In this document: one piece after another, positions 1 to 7,708 of the stretch
How the letters are laid out: each line of letters opens with the position of its first letter
Numbering within the stretch: position 1 is the stretch's first letter
Made by a program: the position numbers and the translations under genes
Notes under the pieces: generated by a model
Told to the model about the DNA's origin: nothing
Seen by the model: the letters and a program-made list of their open reading frames with translations, nothing else
The model's database searches: none
Origin: Synura sp. LO234KE
Taxonomy: Eukaryota; Sar; Synurophyceae; Synurales; Mallomonadaceae
Assembly: GCA_015143735.1 (NCBI GenBank)
Contig: VKHC01000670.1
Coordinates: 1 to 10,273, forward strand
Direction of reading: 5' to 3'
DNA: 10,273 bases

Positions 1-316
1 TAACAAAACATGACGGCATATAATGATAAGCACCCATATGAGCCAGATTGGCAAATCCCACTAGGGGTATGGGCAAGAAATTCTGTGGTAGAGTCGCACA
101 CATGTGTGTTCATTTATACCTGGTATCTTGTATCATCGATGACTCGTCCTTGTCCTCGACGTCCAGATATCATATTGTTTGATTATCGTGGATATATATG
201 TGGCTCTTGTCCTCTTGTTTTGGGTTCTCTGTGTTTAGTCCCTTCCGACGCTGCCCTCACTTCAGATCATCAGTCATAAGACCCCGTGCTTCCACCTCCA
301 TTAGAGCGTAAACATT
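1..316. other. Left-edge stretch upstream of the LINE homology
   Basis: No family can be recognised here. The plus strand is open from about 10 to 279 (89 codons), but the product resembles nothing I know. It may be 5' sequence of the LINE that follows, because the base composition and CT-rich texture from about 140 onward look like the LINE rather than the AT-rich spacer. A perfect 12-bp palindrome, CACACATGTGTG, lies at 97-108. The 5' end of the LINE therefore cannot be placed and may lie outside the window. Confidence 0.3.
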
Positions 317-1263
317 TTGACGCGACTTCCCTCGACTCGCTTCTACTTCAAGTCCCAAACCTTTTGGACTTTGGCCAGGGGGGAGTTTCCTCTGTGGCAG
401 ACTTTCGAGTCCTATATCTTCAAATTGACGGAGCTTCTTGCAGTCATGTTTCTTCACTCGTTGGGTTTTCTTGTCCTGATTGATGCTCGTATAGACGCTA
501 CAATTCACCGGGTGTTCCTTACTCTGATTCATACAAAGCTTGATGAACGCGTCAAGCTGTTATTCTCGTTCCCGTCTCTTCCTGGCCCTGCTCGCTCGCG
601 TGTGGGAGGCAACGCGTTTGTAATCAATGCCTTGGAGTCAACGGTTTGTTGAACATACTTTGGATTGGTCCAAACTGTGTCTACTCCATCACGCTCAAAA
701 TATTCTCTGGTATTGTTTGTCTCCTAGCGACTTATTGGACGTATTCTCCTCAGGTTCAACAGAATGAGACGTGACTGAAATGCTTACTCTTACGCAACAA
801 TACCTCAGCTCTCGTGAAGGCACTCCATCTCCACTGGAGTATGTTCATCAGGCCATTTCAGCTGTTGCTATTCAGCACATGTCTCATCCTAGTAACCATG
901 TCATCCTGGAAGGCGACTTCAAAAGCTCTTGGCGGGTTGCAAACTTGATGGTGGGGGGGGGCTATGCCCCTCCCCTACGCCGATATGGACTCGGGATGGT
1001 GGCTGGCGCTCGTGGAGGGACGATCTTCCTGACATCTGTCCTCATGTCAACCTTCGCCCGTCCCGTCTCATCTCGGGCTGTGAAATAAAGCATGTATTCA
1101 CGCTGAGCCCCTCCCTTCGTTTTTTCAATTACAACGTGGGCATTGGTTTAGGCTGAATCGGCCTTTCTGATCACCGTCCCCTTCTGGTCTCGTATGCGCT
1201 CATAACCAATCAGCTTCTCGCTCCCAGGTTCTCTGCACTTCCTTCCGATCAACGTCTTGTTGA
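317..1263 (+). pseudogene. LINE endonuclease domain (EEP fold), broken
   Basis: In a live element this domain would nick target DNA to prime reverse transcription. The trace starts in frame 317-652, where a segment reading LVLIDARID (about 470-496) matches the early 'tDtRid' position of LINE endonucleases, followed by a VGG near 602-610. It shifts to another frame (634-770), then to 771-1000, where VILEGDFK (900-923) stands for the family's GDFN; the usual Asn is Lys here. A nine-G run at 953-961 and the GGTGGCTGGCG near 1000 are likely frameshift sites. The last part reads DGGWRSWRDDLPDICPH and ends in GLSDHRPLL, the typical C-terminal SDH motif, just after an in-frame TGA (1154-1156). At least three frame changes and the altered catalytic-loop residue mean it is inactive. 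The family call is firm; exact ends are not. Confidence 0.75.
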
Positions 1264-1698
1264 TCTTCGGGTATTTTAGCCCTCCAAACCGCAATTAGCA
1301 GCGTATCAGACGGCCTTATTGGCTCATCCCCCTTCCCCCCGGCTCTCTTGACTCTACTCAGGCTGATCAACATCTGCGTTCTCTTCCGATTGCTACCCTT
1401 TAGGCTGAACCTGTAAAGAGGAAGAAGCAGTTCCGTACTCGAATGAAGGGGTACTGGAAACCGCTATATGCTGCCGACTTCAAGTTGAAGATTGGGATGA
1501 AAAAATTAACTATCTTCAAAATGTTCTTTTAGCCATAAATATCACTGGGATATAATTTTATTACGTAACTCGTTGAATTGACAATGTTATCAGTGACGTT
1601 TTTTGACTTCAGGGACGTTTCCGCAGGAATGTGCCTTAACTTCAAGCTCTCTTGAGAATTCAACGACTTCTAGGTTTTGTTCCTTCGCGTCGTCACAT
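1264..1698 (+). pseudogene. LINE linker between endonuclease and RT, left half
   Basis: This stretch joins the endonuclease to the RT and has no named domain. It is recognisable as coding by charged, Arg-rich text typical of LINE linkers, such as KRKKQFRTRMKGYW (about 1417-1458). A later frame, followed from 1490 to 1698, includes LLRIQRLLGFVPSRRH just before the inserted element. Several in-frame stops (TAA and TGA around 1550-1645) show decay. The frame at its right end matters: it continues in phase at 2137 once the 1701-2134 insertion and one TA are skipped. The trace is weaker than the flanking domains, so the assignment rests mainly on position and frame continuity. Confidence 0.55.
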
Positions 1699-1700
1699 TA

Positions 1701-1728
1701 AGTCTGTTTTGTAGAAAAGCAGGAGAAA
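1701..1728. repeat. Left terminal inverted repeat of the 434-bp element
   Basis: These 28 bp pair with the reverse complement of 2107-2134 with three mismatches, at repeat positions 9, 18 and 25. The outermost eight bases are identical in both ends, and the repeat begins directly after the TA at 1699-1700. The similarity ends in the A-rich run that follows. Confidence 0.85.
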
Positions 1729-2106
1729 AAAATCCTGTTTTTGCAATTTTAAAAACTCTTGTATCTTTTGCAAAACCTCATATTATTTGACAAAGTAGTA
1801 TACTAGTCGATGCGTGCTTTAATGCGGAATCGAATGGTACCATCCGCAGCTCATGGCACGTTGTAGGTGTCAGCGAAGTATACAACACGTTTTAGTCTAA
1901 ATCTTGTAATAAACAACGTGTTCGAGCTAGATAATTTCTAAGTAAGTATCTTGTGCCATGTTTTCTTGGAATCAACACAGCTCGCCTTCTATTTCACTAT
2001 TCTAGTGAAGATACGCATCATAAAAAATAGGTATCCAGAACTGCTTCATAAATCGACGCCATTCAAAAGATATCTATATGTAACCGTTTTTCCCTGTTTT
2101 TTCACA

Positions 2107-2134
2107 TTTTTCCTGCGTTTCTACACAACAGACT
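2107..2134. repeat. Right terminal inverted repeat of the 434-bp element
   Basis: Inverted partner of 1701-1728, ending CAGACT immediately before the second TA (2135-2136). An adjoining T-rich tract sits on the inner side, mirroring the A-rich tract inside the left repeat. Confidence 0.85.
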
Positions 2135-2136
2135 TA

Positions 2137-2837
2137 TTGTTTCATGGACCACGCCACTTGAGCATTACGTAAGAATTTCCGCCGTAATTGCTGAGTGGGT
2201 CTATGCGGTTGAGCACTTAGCCTGGGACAAAGGTCCGCCTGATGCCCTCTAGGCATGTAGTTTTCCTCCTGAAGAATGGCGGATTTATGACTTTTCCAAC
2301 CGGCACTCCTTGGTGCAGGCTGCGGTACGAGACTTTGGTACTGTTTGGAGTGCCTTGCATTGTCGGACACGCAAGGATCTTGCAGCGTTGACCACTGAAT
2401 ACGTTCGAATCCGCGAAGAGAATGCAAGCAAGGTTGGTCTTCGCACCTCTATCCACTTCCTTATTGGAGTGCATCCAGAGGCTCTTCGTCTCTTCACGTA
2501 TTGGATTTTGGCCCTACACTGCCTACCACTCCGGAGGAGGTTCATGTTCTCATAACTGATGACTTTCGTCGACAGCGATGATCTACACTCAGGCAATCTT
2601 ACCTGGGAGTCTTTCAACGCAGAATCCTTTGAGAATTTCCAGCAACTGCACTCGGCACTGGTCATTCCATTTTGCCCTGATCCTTCCCAGGACTTACTTC
2701 GTAATCTCTGGTCAGCCCTCCGCTCTTGTCCGTGCCGTCAGCTCGTTCATGATGAGCTTCATCCCTTATTACATAGTGCTCCGTCGTTTGATGAATTTCA
2801 ACTAGCAATCCGTACTAAGCAATACCTGCTGGCTTAT
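2137..2837 (+). pseudogene. LINE linker and approach to RT, right half
   Basis: A single frame runs from the element's right border to about 2840 and is interrupted only by TAG at 2250-2252 and TAA at 2553-2555. It reads AEWVYAVEHLAWDKGPPDAL, then a Glu/Arg/Asn-rich helix-like stretch (about 2310-2450), then a segment ending LHPLLHSAPSFDEFQLAIRT (about 2756-2815). That last piece resembles the region of LINE proteins that precedes the first RT motif, where a 'f..ai......pGpSGl.yd' pattern is normal. No separate domain is recognised. That only two stops occur in 700 bp suggests fairly recent decay. It is in phase with the left half once the inserted element is skipped. Confidence 0.6.
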
Positions 2838-3758
2838 TGTATGATCACTTGAAGGACTGGCCACTTCCAGTATTACAGGAGGCATAAAGATGTATCACCA
2901 TGCTCTGACTGGATCGGTTCATTCCAGCTTTCTGGTTATGGAAATGGCTTGTACCCATTCCCAAGTCACCACCAAAGAAGGTCTCGGATCTTCGTCTTAT
3001 CATGTTCATGGAGGTCCTTCGGAAGGTGTGGACGGGGCTCATCGTTCGGCGTATCCTCGGAGCTTTTTCCAAATATCGTGTTCTGTGTCCCTGTCAGCTT
3101 GCATACCTTCCCCCACGTGGCACTGACACGGCTAATATTCAACTTCTCAACACGTTAAAAGATTCCTGGTCACGACGGTCTTCTTTATATGACAGCTCTG
3201 GGATATGTCCAAGACCTTTGATTCAGTCTCATGTTCCCTTATCATACTGTGTTGGCAACGGCTTGGTGCTCCTACAACATAAGCTCCGTCGTTGGTTGCT
3301 CAAGATCTGGGTCGTAATGCCATTATCCGATCGGACTTTGAATCGGACATTTTGAATCAGCAGGGTATTGCGGCGCTGTTGCTGCATTCCTTCACTCCTG
3401 AGAGGGGCACGGTCAAGGTGATATCCATAGCCCTTTTGCGTGGCTGGCAGCATTTGATGTGTTTCTTACAATGCTTGCTGCCGATAAGTACTCACCCGAC
3501 CATATCTATCTACCTTCCGTAATCTGACGGCACTCACATTCGAGCTCGTGATGTCTCTTACGCCGATGATCTTCAATCGCAAGCTCGTACCTTACGAGGG
3601 CTTCAACGTATGCCAGACCACATGTCTCCGTCTATGACTTTGTTTCTAATCTGTCGATTGCTTTCAAAAAGCTACTTGTATTTCACTACTGTGGGCTCTC
3701 TCCTCCCTCTGCTGAATTCCTGGTTCTGCACCTTGCTTGGTGGCGTGAGCAGCCGGTT
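2838..3758 (+). pseudogene. LINE reverse transcriptase domain, broken by stops and frameshifts
   Basis: This would be the polymerase that copies element RNA at the target site. The first frame (2838-3198) reads YDHLKDWPLP, two stops (TAA 2885-2887, TGA 2906-2908), then WLVPIPK (PIPK at 2954-2965), LRLIMFMEVLRKVWT and AYLPPRGTDTANIQL, the usual motifs 1 and 2. A one-base loss near 3198 leads into DMSKTFDSV (motif A, first catalytic Asp at 3202-3204), LGAP and FTPERGT. A one-base loss near 3412 splits motif B, which resumes as QGDIHSPFAWLAAFDVFL. A shift at 3519-3522 leads to YADDL (motif C, 3559-3573, both catalytic Asp kept). A further one-base loss near 3622 leads to LSIAFKKLLVFHY (motif D) and a stop at 3759-3761. 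Catalytic residues survive but the frame does not, so the copy is inactive. The thumb is missing or unrecognisable. Confidence 0.88.
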
Positions 3759-3819
3759 TAGCCGAATTCAAATTATTTAAAATTTACCAGTCGAGTTTAG
3801 CCGAATTCAACAGTCGAGT
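3756..3819 (+). repeat. Interleaved short direct repeats at the 3' end of the LINE trace
   Basis: GTTTAGCCGAATTCAA occurs twice, at 3756-3771 and 3795-3810. CAGTCGAGT also occurs twice, at 3789-3797 and 3811-3819, overlapping the second copy of the first repeat. The pattern starts inside the last codons of the recognisable LINE frame (Val then TAG), so it may be the scar that removed the rest of the LINE. It could also be LINE-derived 3' repeat sequence; the two cannot be told apart here. Confidence 0.7.
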
Positions 3820-3865
3820 AAACTACCTTCATGAGCTATGATGCAAATCCCTGCGATAGGGTGAA

Positions 3866-3888
3866 GGCTTGCGGGCTTGCGGGGGGGG
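3866..3888 (+). repeat. Tandem GGCTTGCG x2 followed by an eight-G run
   Basis: GGCTTGCG is repeated head to tail at 3866-3873 and 3874-3881 and runs into eight consecutive G (3881-3888). It marks the left edge of a GC-rich island. It is probably a replication-slippage product with no evident function. Confidence 0.6.
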
Positions 3889-3937
3889 AGCACACTACTT
3901 CAATCGGGTGCCCCTCCAGTCGTCTGCAACGGCATCC

Positions 3938-3990
3938 TGGGCGGGGATCTCCTTTTTTTTTTTTAAATTTCTGATGGGCGGGGATCTCCT
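3938..3990 (-). mobile_element. Tiny poly(A) retroposition scar with 16-bp target-site duplication
   Basis: TGGGCGGGGATCTCCT is present twice with no mismatch, at 3938-3953 and 3975-3990. Between the copies lie 21 bp: eleven T followed by AAATTTCTGA. Read on the minus strand this is a few bases followed by an A-tail, bounded by a perfect duplication of target length. That is the signature of a LINE-driven insertion truncated almost to its tail. The perfect repeats suggest a young event. The alternative is a local duplication that happened to carry a T-run, which would not explain why the T-run begins exactly at the repeat border. Confidence 0.6.
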
Positions 3991-4532
3991 CTGCTATAGC
4001 TATTGCTACTGCTATTGTCGCACGTCAGTGGGGGCAGGGGCCGAGACGCAACATGCGAGCTACAAGAAGAAAAATCAAGGATCAGGAGCGGATAATTAGA
4101 GAAGGTGGCCGGAGGGGGGCGGTGAGCGCATTGGCGGAGGCGACGGAAAGCTGGCGTGTTGATCCGGTCGTTTTCGTGAAGGGCTCGGGCGCTCGCGATG
4201 GTGGCCGGGGCGGGGCTTGGGGACAGTTGAAGGAACGAATAGAAGGCAGCTCTGGCGCGGTTGAGTAGGGCCAGGGTGCAGTGCCAGTCCGAGTTGAGTT
4301 GCAGTTCTACTGGGGAAGAGGCAAGGAGTACCCCTGAGTCAATGGAGTGGACATGGATGGTGCATGGGGGGAGGGAGCGCTTCCGTCGTAGGATCCAAGT
4401 TGCAGAGGCATGGAGACCCGCCAGGACTGAGGAGGGCGAGGAGGTGTCAGCGGATTGGATTGTTGCAGTGATCCAGTTAAGGCTTCTAAAATTTAGTACA
4501 AAAATGATGTGGGGGATGTTTAAATCACACAT
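3963..4532 (-). CDS. Unrecognised 189-codon open frame in the GC-rich island
   Basis: This is the longest uninterrupted frame in the window (ATG at the 4532 end, stop at the 3963 end). The product is rich in Ser, Pro, Ala and Leu and shows no signal peptide, membrane segment or motif that I can place in a family. The minus strand here is poor in purines, which by itself lowers the frequency of stop codons, so a long frame could arise by composition alone. Its last codons lie in one copy of the 16-bp duplication and its stop is supplied by the short poly(A) insert at 3954-3974; before that insertion the frame would have ended elsewhere. It could be a real lineage-specific exon, a transposon fragment, or chance. 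I favour chance or a fragment. Confidence 0.2.
   Translation of the reverse strand: MCDLNIPHIIFVLNFRSLNWITATIQSADTSSPSSVLAGLHASATWILRRKRSLPPCTIHVHSIDSGVLLASSPVELQLNSDWHCTLALLNRARAAFYSFLQLSPSPAPATIASARALHENDRINTPAFRRLRQCAHRPPPATFSNYPLLILDFSSCSSHVASRPLPPLTCDNSSSNSYSRGDPRPSEI
4000..4500. other. GC-rich island with strong G-over-C skew on the plus strand
   Basis: The plus strand is visibly dominated by G and A (runs such as GGAGGGGGGCGG near 4111 and GGCCGGGGCGGGGC near 4203), with few C, whereas the sequence on either side is AT-rich. The left part also has a short GCTATT-like microsatellite (about 3993-4018). The island is a compositional outlier. It may be an old transposon fragment, a transcribed region with strand asymmetry, or transferred sequence. 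No named domain was found in any frame. Confidence 0.6.
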
Positions 4533-4540
4533 ACATTAAT

Positions 4541-5585
4541 TTTTCTTCAAATGGTTACCTGTGTGTGTGTTGAGTTGTGGGTGCAAGATGGAACCACGTC
4601 ATAAGGAGCGAGTGGCAAATATTCATTTCTGTTTGCAGTTTTCACAAAAACATGTTTGGAGGTTATTGTCAGGGTCTTGGCGCATATGTAGGTGCCCAAC
4701 TTGTGGAGAACGACTATTTCCGTTGTTTGCGACCTAAAATTTTTCAACTTTTCCCACATTTAATTATGAACGATATAATAGAAAAAATTGATTTCCTAAC
4801 CATTTAGATTAGTTTACCTTGCTTGAAATTGATTTATCGCGCTTCTGTATTGACTTGGAATTTTAAATGTCGTAATGTTGTTTGGGGCGATTGTGGGGGA
4901 GTTGCATTTTGGGGGGATTTCGTCTATTAATCAATTCGGTCATATGAATGATTGGAAGAAGAATTATTGAAAATGGTGTTCTCACTCGCGAGAATTCCTT
5001 TTCATTAGAATTACAATATAAATTTTATCGTTGGCGTATGTCTTCTTTTAACCCCGCCCAGTTCTTTTGACTCTTGATGATACTTTTAATTTCTCAATTA
5101 GTTGTTTTTGGTTGAAATGAAACTTTAGACGCTGAGCCCCTATTTCTGCTTTTAGTGACTAATTGTTGTGATTAGTTATCTTGTATCTGCACCTTGTGGC
5201 CTGCACTTGGCTATAGTTACATAACTCAGAAGTTATATCTGAGATAAGTTAGAGATTGGAGATCAGTGAGTTTAGGTTAAGACCGAACTCAACTAGATAA
5301 CAGTTTTAAGTCCAACACCGGCCATATTTCATATTCAAAGCGTATGGAGGTACTTCTGACCTCACCGTAAATTAACTACACAATTTTCCGGAAAGCTCTA
5401 TACCCTACTTTTTATTAGAAGTCTATTAAGGAAGGTTACCATGCCTGGTCGCGGTCTCCTAATGTGATAACAGCGATGATCGTTTTTCTTTTTGTTCACA
5501 GACTATACTATTTTTTTTCATGGAATGTTTGAATAACTAATACACCAAGCTAGGTGGAATAAAAGGGGACGATAAAGAAAAAATA
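4541..5585. other. AT-rich spacer, no gene seen
   Basis: Short open frames occur on both strands at 4547-4807 but oppose each other and show no recognisable domain. A small stem (CTCAGA/TCTGAG with an 8-nt loop, about 5225-5244) is the only structure I noticed. I found no RNA gene, promoter signature or transposon ends. Confidence 0.6.
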
Positions 5586-5813
5586 CTGGAGAATAATTAG
5601 CTATACATAATTTACAGCTCGACAAGAGATAAATGTTATAGAAAGAAGTAGGACATACTAATGAGTAGAGTAAGGGGAGTACAGCAGACTACTCTGAATT
5701 CTGCCTCAGTACAGAAAAGCTTTCAGCATAATCATCTGGAATATTATTAACATTAGCTATACCAGATTACAGCAAGACAAGTGATAAATATTATAGAAAG
5801 AAGTAGTACATAC
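5586..5813 (+). repeat. Imperfect 63-bp direct duplication, copies 156 bp apart
   Basis: Copy 1 (5596-5658) and copy 2 (5752-5813) both run from ATTAGCTATA to ACATAC and agree at about 85% of positions, with one 1-bp gap. The best-kept part is the right half, GATAAAT-TTATAGAAAGAAGTAG. A CTGGA-AAT lead-in is shared upstream of each (5586 and 5736). The intervening ~90 bp is not obviously repeated. This could be the remains of a longer tandem array or subterminal repeats of an old element. No coding potential. Confidence 0.75.
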
Positions 5814-6999
5814 CGCTAGTGGGATTCCATTTACTTTCCATCGCTTTATTTTTGTTAAGGTTCATTTTAACTGTAGCTTTTTGGACTAAACACTTTAGGA
5901 TTTGATTATAATTCCCTGTGTACTACTTGAACCAAAATTACTCATCATTATATGCTTATTAACAATATACTTTCCTTACAATACATGTCAAAATGTTTCA
6001 CTCCCTCTACATCATAAGATCCATTTCTAGTCGCGAAAGTTAACGTTTTGTGATGAGAAATTGCGGGAAAGGTCCGAAAATCGTTTAAGCAGCTACTAGC
6101 GGCACTTTATCTACGTTTTCATCTGCGATGTGACCAATATTAATAAAGTATGTTATAATTATATGATATTTTTTAAAAGAATCATGATACAAAAGCATGA
6201 TCTTATAACCTCCTATCATAACATAATCAATATGTTTTCCGGCCAAAAGCTATAAACATGCAAAATTTCTAAATCGTTTGTAAATGTAACCCTAGGTCGT
6301 TCAAAACTGTTATAGTTAGAAACGCTGATATAAAAATGCACTAACGCAATATGAATGTCTAGGTGGTATCATTCCTACATAGAGATATTCTTCACCAACG
6401 TTGCCATATCGAAAAATGTTTGTATAAATGACATATACTCGGTTTTTAATTTTAAAAAAAAATATACCATGTTGAAAATTCGACTTCACCGTTATTTATC
6501 ATGAATATGATAAAAAACTATCATGATGATTTTTTCCTACATTTATTATGGCACTGCATCTATCATTGCTGTTTTATAAAAAAAATAGGGAACCCCTCGA
6601 TCACCGATGGAGTATGTAAACAAACATTTGATTGATTATTCTTATCTTTCCTCATTATAACTTATATACGGCGGATTTGAAACATACTCTGCCGAGGGTT
6701 TTAATCTTATTCATAATGTCAATTAACTATTTGCGAGGCTTACATATTTATGTTCTACTTCTGATACGACCAACACCAACAAGCTATACTTAGCCTGCCC
6801 CTGTAAAAGGCGAGGAGCCAACAACGTTCAATTTTTGAGAAATACTTCAAAGCCAAAATTGAACACGAAGTCCATAATAATTTATTTAAGGTCATTTGAA
6901 TTTCGCTCTGTGAATATTTCAACGCAAGTTTTTAAAACCACTCCATGCTATTGAAATATAATCTCACCTCAAGATTGGTTGGCACGCCCCCGTATCGCT
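5814..6999. other. AT-rich spacer, no gene seen
   Basis: All frames are closed by frequent stops. The only structure above background is a perfect 10-bp inverted repeat, GTTCAATTTT at 6826-6835 and AAAATTGAAC at 6855-6864, with a 19-nt loop. A 7-bp stem (TTATCAT/ATGATAA, about 6496-6513) is typical of such AT-rich DNA. I see nothing else here. Confidence 0.6.
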
Positions 7000-7158
7000 A
7001 CAGCTATGAGCTGTTGATTTATGAACAAAATATAAATCAATATTACCAATTGTCCTATTTCCTCGCTTCACGAGCAAATCGCACATCAGCAAAATTTTGA
7101 TTTTTGCTGAAAAAATAACTGAACTTTCATGGGATTGGATCCCACGACAAAAATGTCG
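7000..7158. repeat. Cluster of five perfect stem-loops
   Basis: Five perfect inverted repeats follow one another: ACAGCT/AGCTGT at 7000-7014 (3-nt loop), TTGATTTAT/ATAAATCAA at 7014-7040 (9-nt loop), TCAGCAAAA/TTTTGCTGA at 7086-7110 (7-nt loop), TGGGAT/ATCCCA at 7130-7144 (3-nt loop) and CGACA/TGTCG at 7145-7158 (4-nt loop). The last two abut with no spacer. The density suggests a folded RNA or a structured recombination or transposon end rather than chance, but no RNA family is recognised and no promoter or terminator is evident. Confidence 0.5.
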
Positions 7159-7254
7159 GGCCCAGGGGGCGGGCTACAAAATATGCGCGTTCTGTATTTG
7201 CCTGATCTGCTCGATTGAAACACAAAATCTACCGAGAAGCGAAACCGAAGAATT

Positions 7255-7307
7255 GCACTTATTCCTACTCTCCATTAGAGCCAGTGCCGCACTTATTCCT
7301 ATTCTCC
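7255..7307 (+). repeat. 19-bp direct repeat, period 34
   Basis: GCACTTATTCCTACTCTCC (7255-7273) recurs as GCACTTATTCCTATTCTCC (7289-7307) with one mismatch. Both copies lie in an 89-codon plus-strand open frame (7097-7366) that I do not regard as a gene. Most likely a small local duplication. Confidence 0.7.
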
Positions 7308-7708
7308 TTTTGATAGAAGGGAACCAGGATTCAGTTAAAAACTGTTCGTTGTTTTTAATCTTTTAATTTTTTTAAACTATATGTAAAAATAGGAGGTAAG
7401 GTGCTGGAAAGGCTTAGCTGATCAGTTGATTACACTTTTAGGAGCCCGCCGCATCCATTAACCTGATATGAACTAATAAAATAATTAAGTTAGAAATATG
7501 ATGACCTGATTTCTTGAAAAATTGGTGCGAAAGATCGCTCACCAAGACGGGAAATAGGTTTGATACATTTGATCCTCGATAATTTGTTTGATTGCAGTAC
7601 TGGCTATGCCTTTTTCTTCATTATGGTGATACTTTTGATGTAGTCTTGATTTGTGTTTTAATACTTAAATACCTTGTATGCTTGCCGAACTAGTACTTCT
7701 CCTCCACC

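Larger units (their letters stand above)
1701..2134. mobile_element. 434-bp MITE-like DNA element, TA target duplication, inside the LINE
   Basis: The two ends are inverted repeats. The left end, starting AGTCTGTTTTGTAGAAAAGC, matches the reverse complement of the right end, starting AGTCTGTTGTGTAGAAACGC, at 25 of 28 positions. Both ends are flanked by TA (1699-1700 and 2135-2136), as expected for the Tc1/mariner/IS630 superfamily. The interior is AT-rich and holds no transposase trace; a 73-codon open frame near its right end overruns the element boundary and is not credible. Skipping 436 bp (element plus one TA) keeps the host LINE frame exactly in phase, which independently supports both borders. 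It is therefore a short non-autonomous element that would have depended on a transposase encoded elsewhere. The TIR sequence does not match a family I can name. Confidence 0.85.
317..3758 (+). mobile_element. Decayed non-LTR (LINE) retrotransposon, endonuclease plus reverse transcriptase
   Basis: One plus-strand coding trace runs through this interval in the domain order of an endonuclease-type LINE: a DNase I/AP-endonuclease-like domain, a long linker, then a reverse transcriptase. The protein is broken by frameshifts and in-frame stops of all three kinds, so the copy is dead. Readable landmarks are GDF (912-920), SDHRPLL (1166-1186), PIPK (2954-2965), DMSKTFDSV (3202-3228), QGD (3414-3422) and YADD (3559-3570). 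A separate 434-bp element interrupts it at 1701-2134. The coding trace stops at a TAG at 3759-3761, just after the RT fingers/palm, so the 3' part of the usual ORF is missing or unrecognisable. No poly(A) tail or target-site duplication that clearly belongs to it was found. Boundaries are approximate; the clade is not assigned. Confidence 0.88.

Noticed and set aside
257-532. Minus-strand 91-codon frame
   Set aside because: Antisense to the LINE endonuclease beginning, with no family resemblance.
1560-2172. ATTACGTAA at 1560-1568 and 2164-2172 as an 8-9 bp target-site duplication (hAT-like) around the insert
   Set aside because: The sequences just inside are not inverted repeats, the 9-mer is largely self-palindromic, and the TA/TIR borders at 1699-2136 are supported by both inverted repeats and frame continuity.
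2134-2665. Long overlapping minus-strand open frames (2134-2427, 2285-2665)
   Set aside because: They lie antisense to the LINE linker frame, whose text and phase are better supported; they are shadows of it.
317-3758. Stop-codon reassignment to explain the in-frame stops in the LINE
   Set aside because: TAA, TAG and TGA all occur and real frameshifts are also present, so ordinary decay is the simpler explanation.
4547-4807. Opposed open frames on both strands (70 and 76 codons)
   Set aside because: They are mutually antisense, short and without recognisable domains.
7097-7366. Plus-strand 89-codon open frame
   Set aside because: It overlaps the stem-loop cluster and a 19-bp duplication, lacks an ATG start and matches no family; length is within chance for 10 kb.
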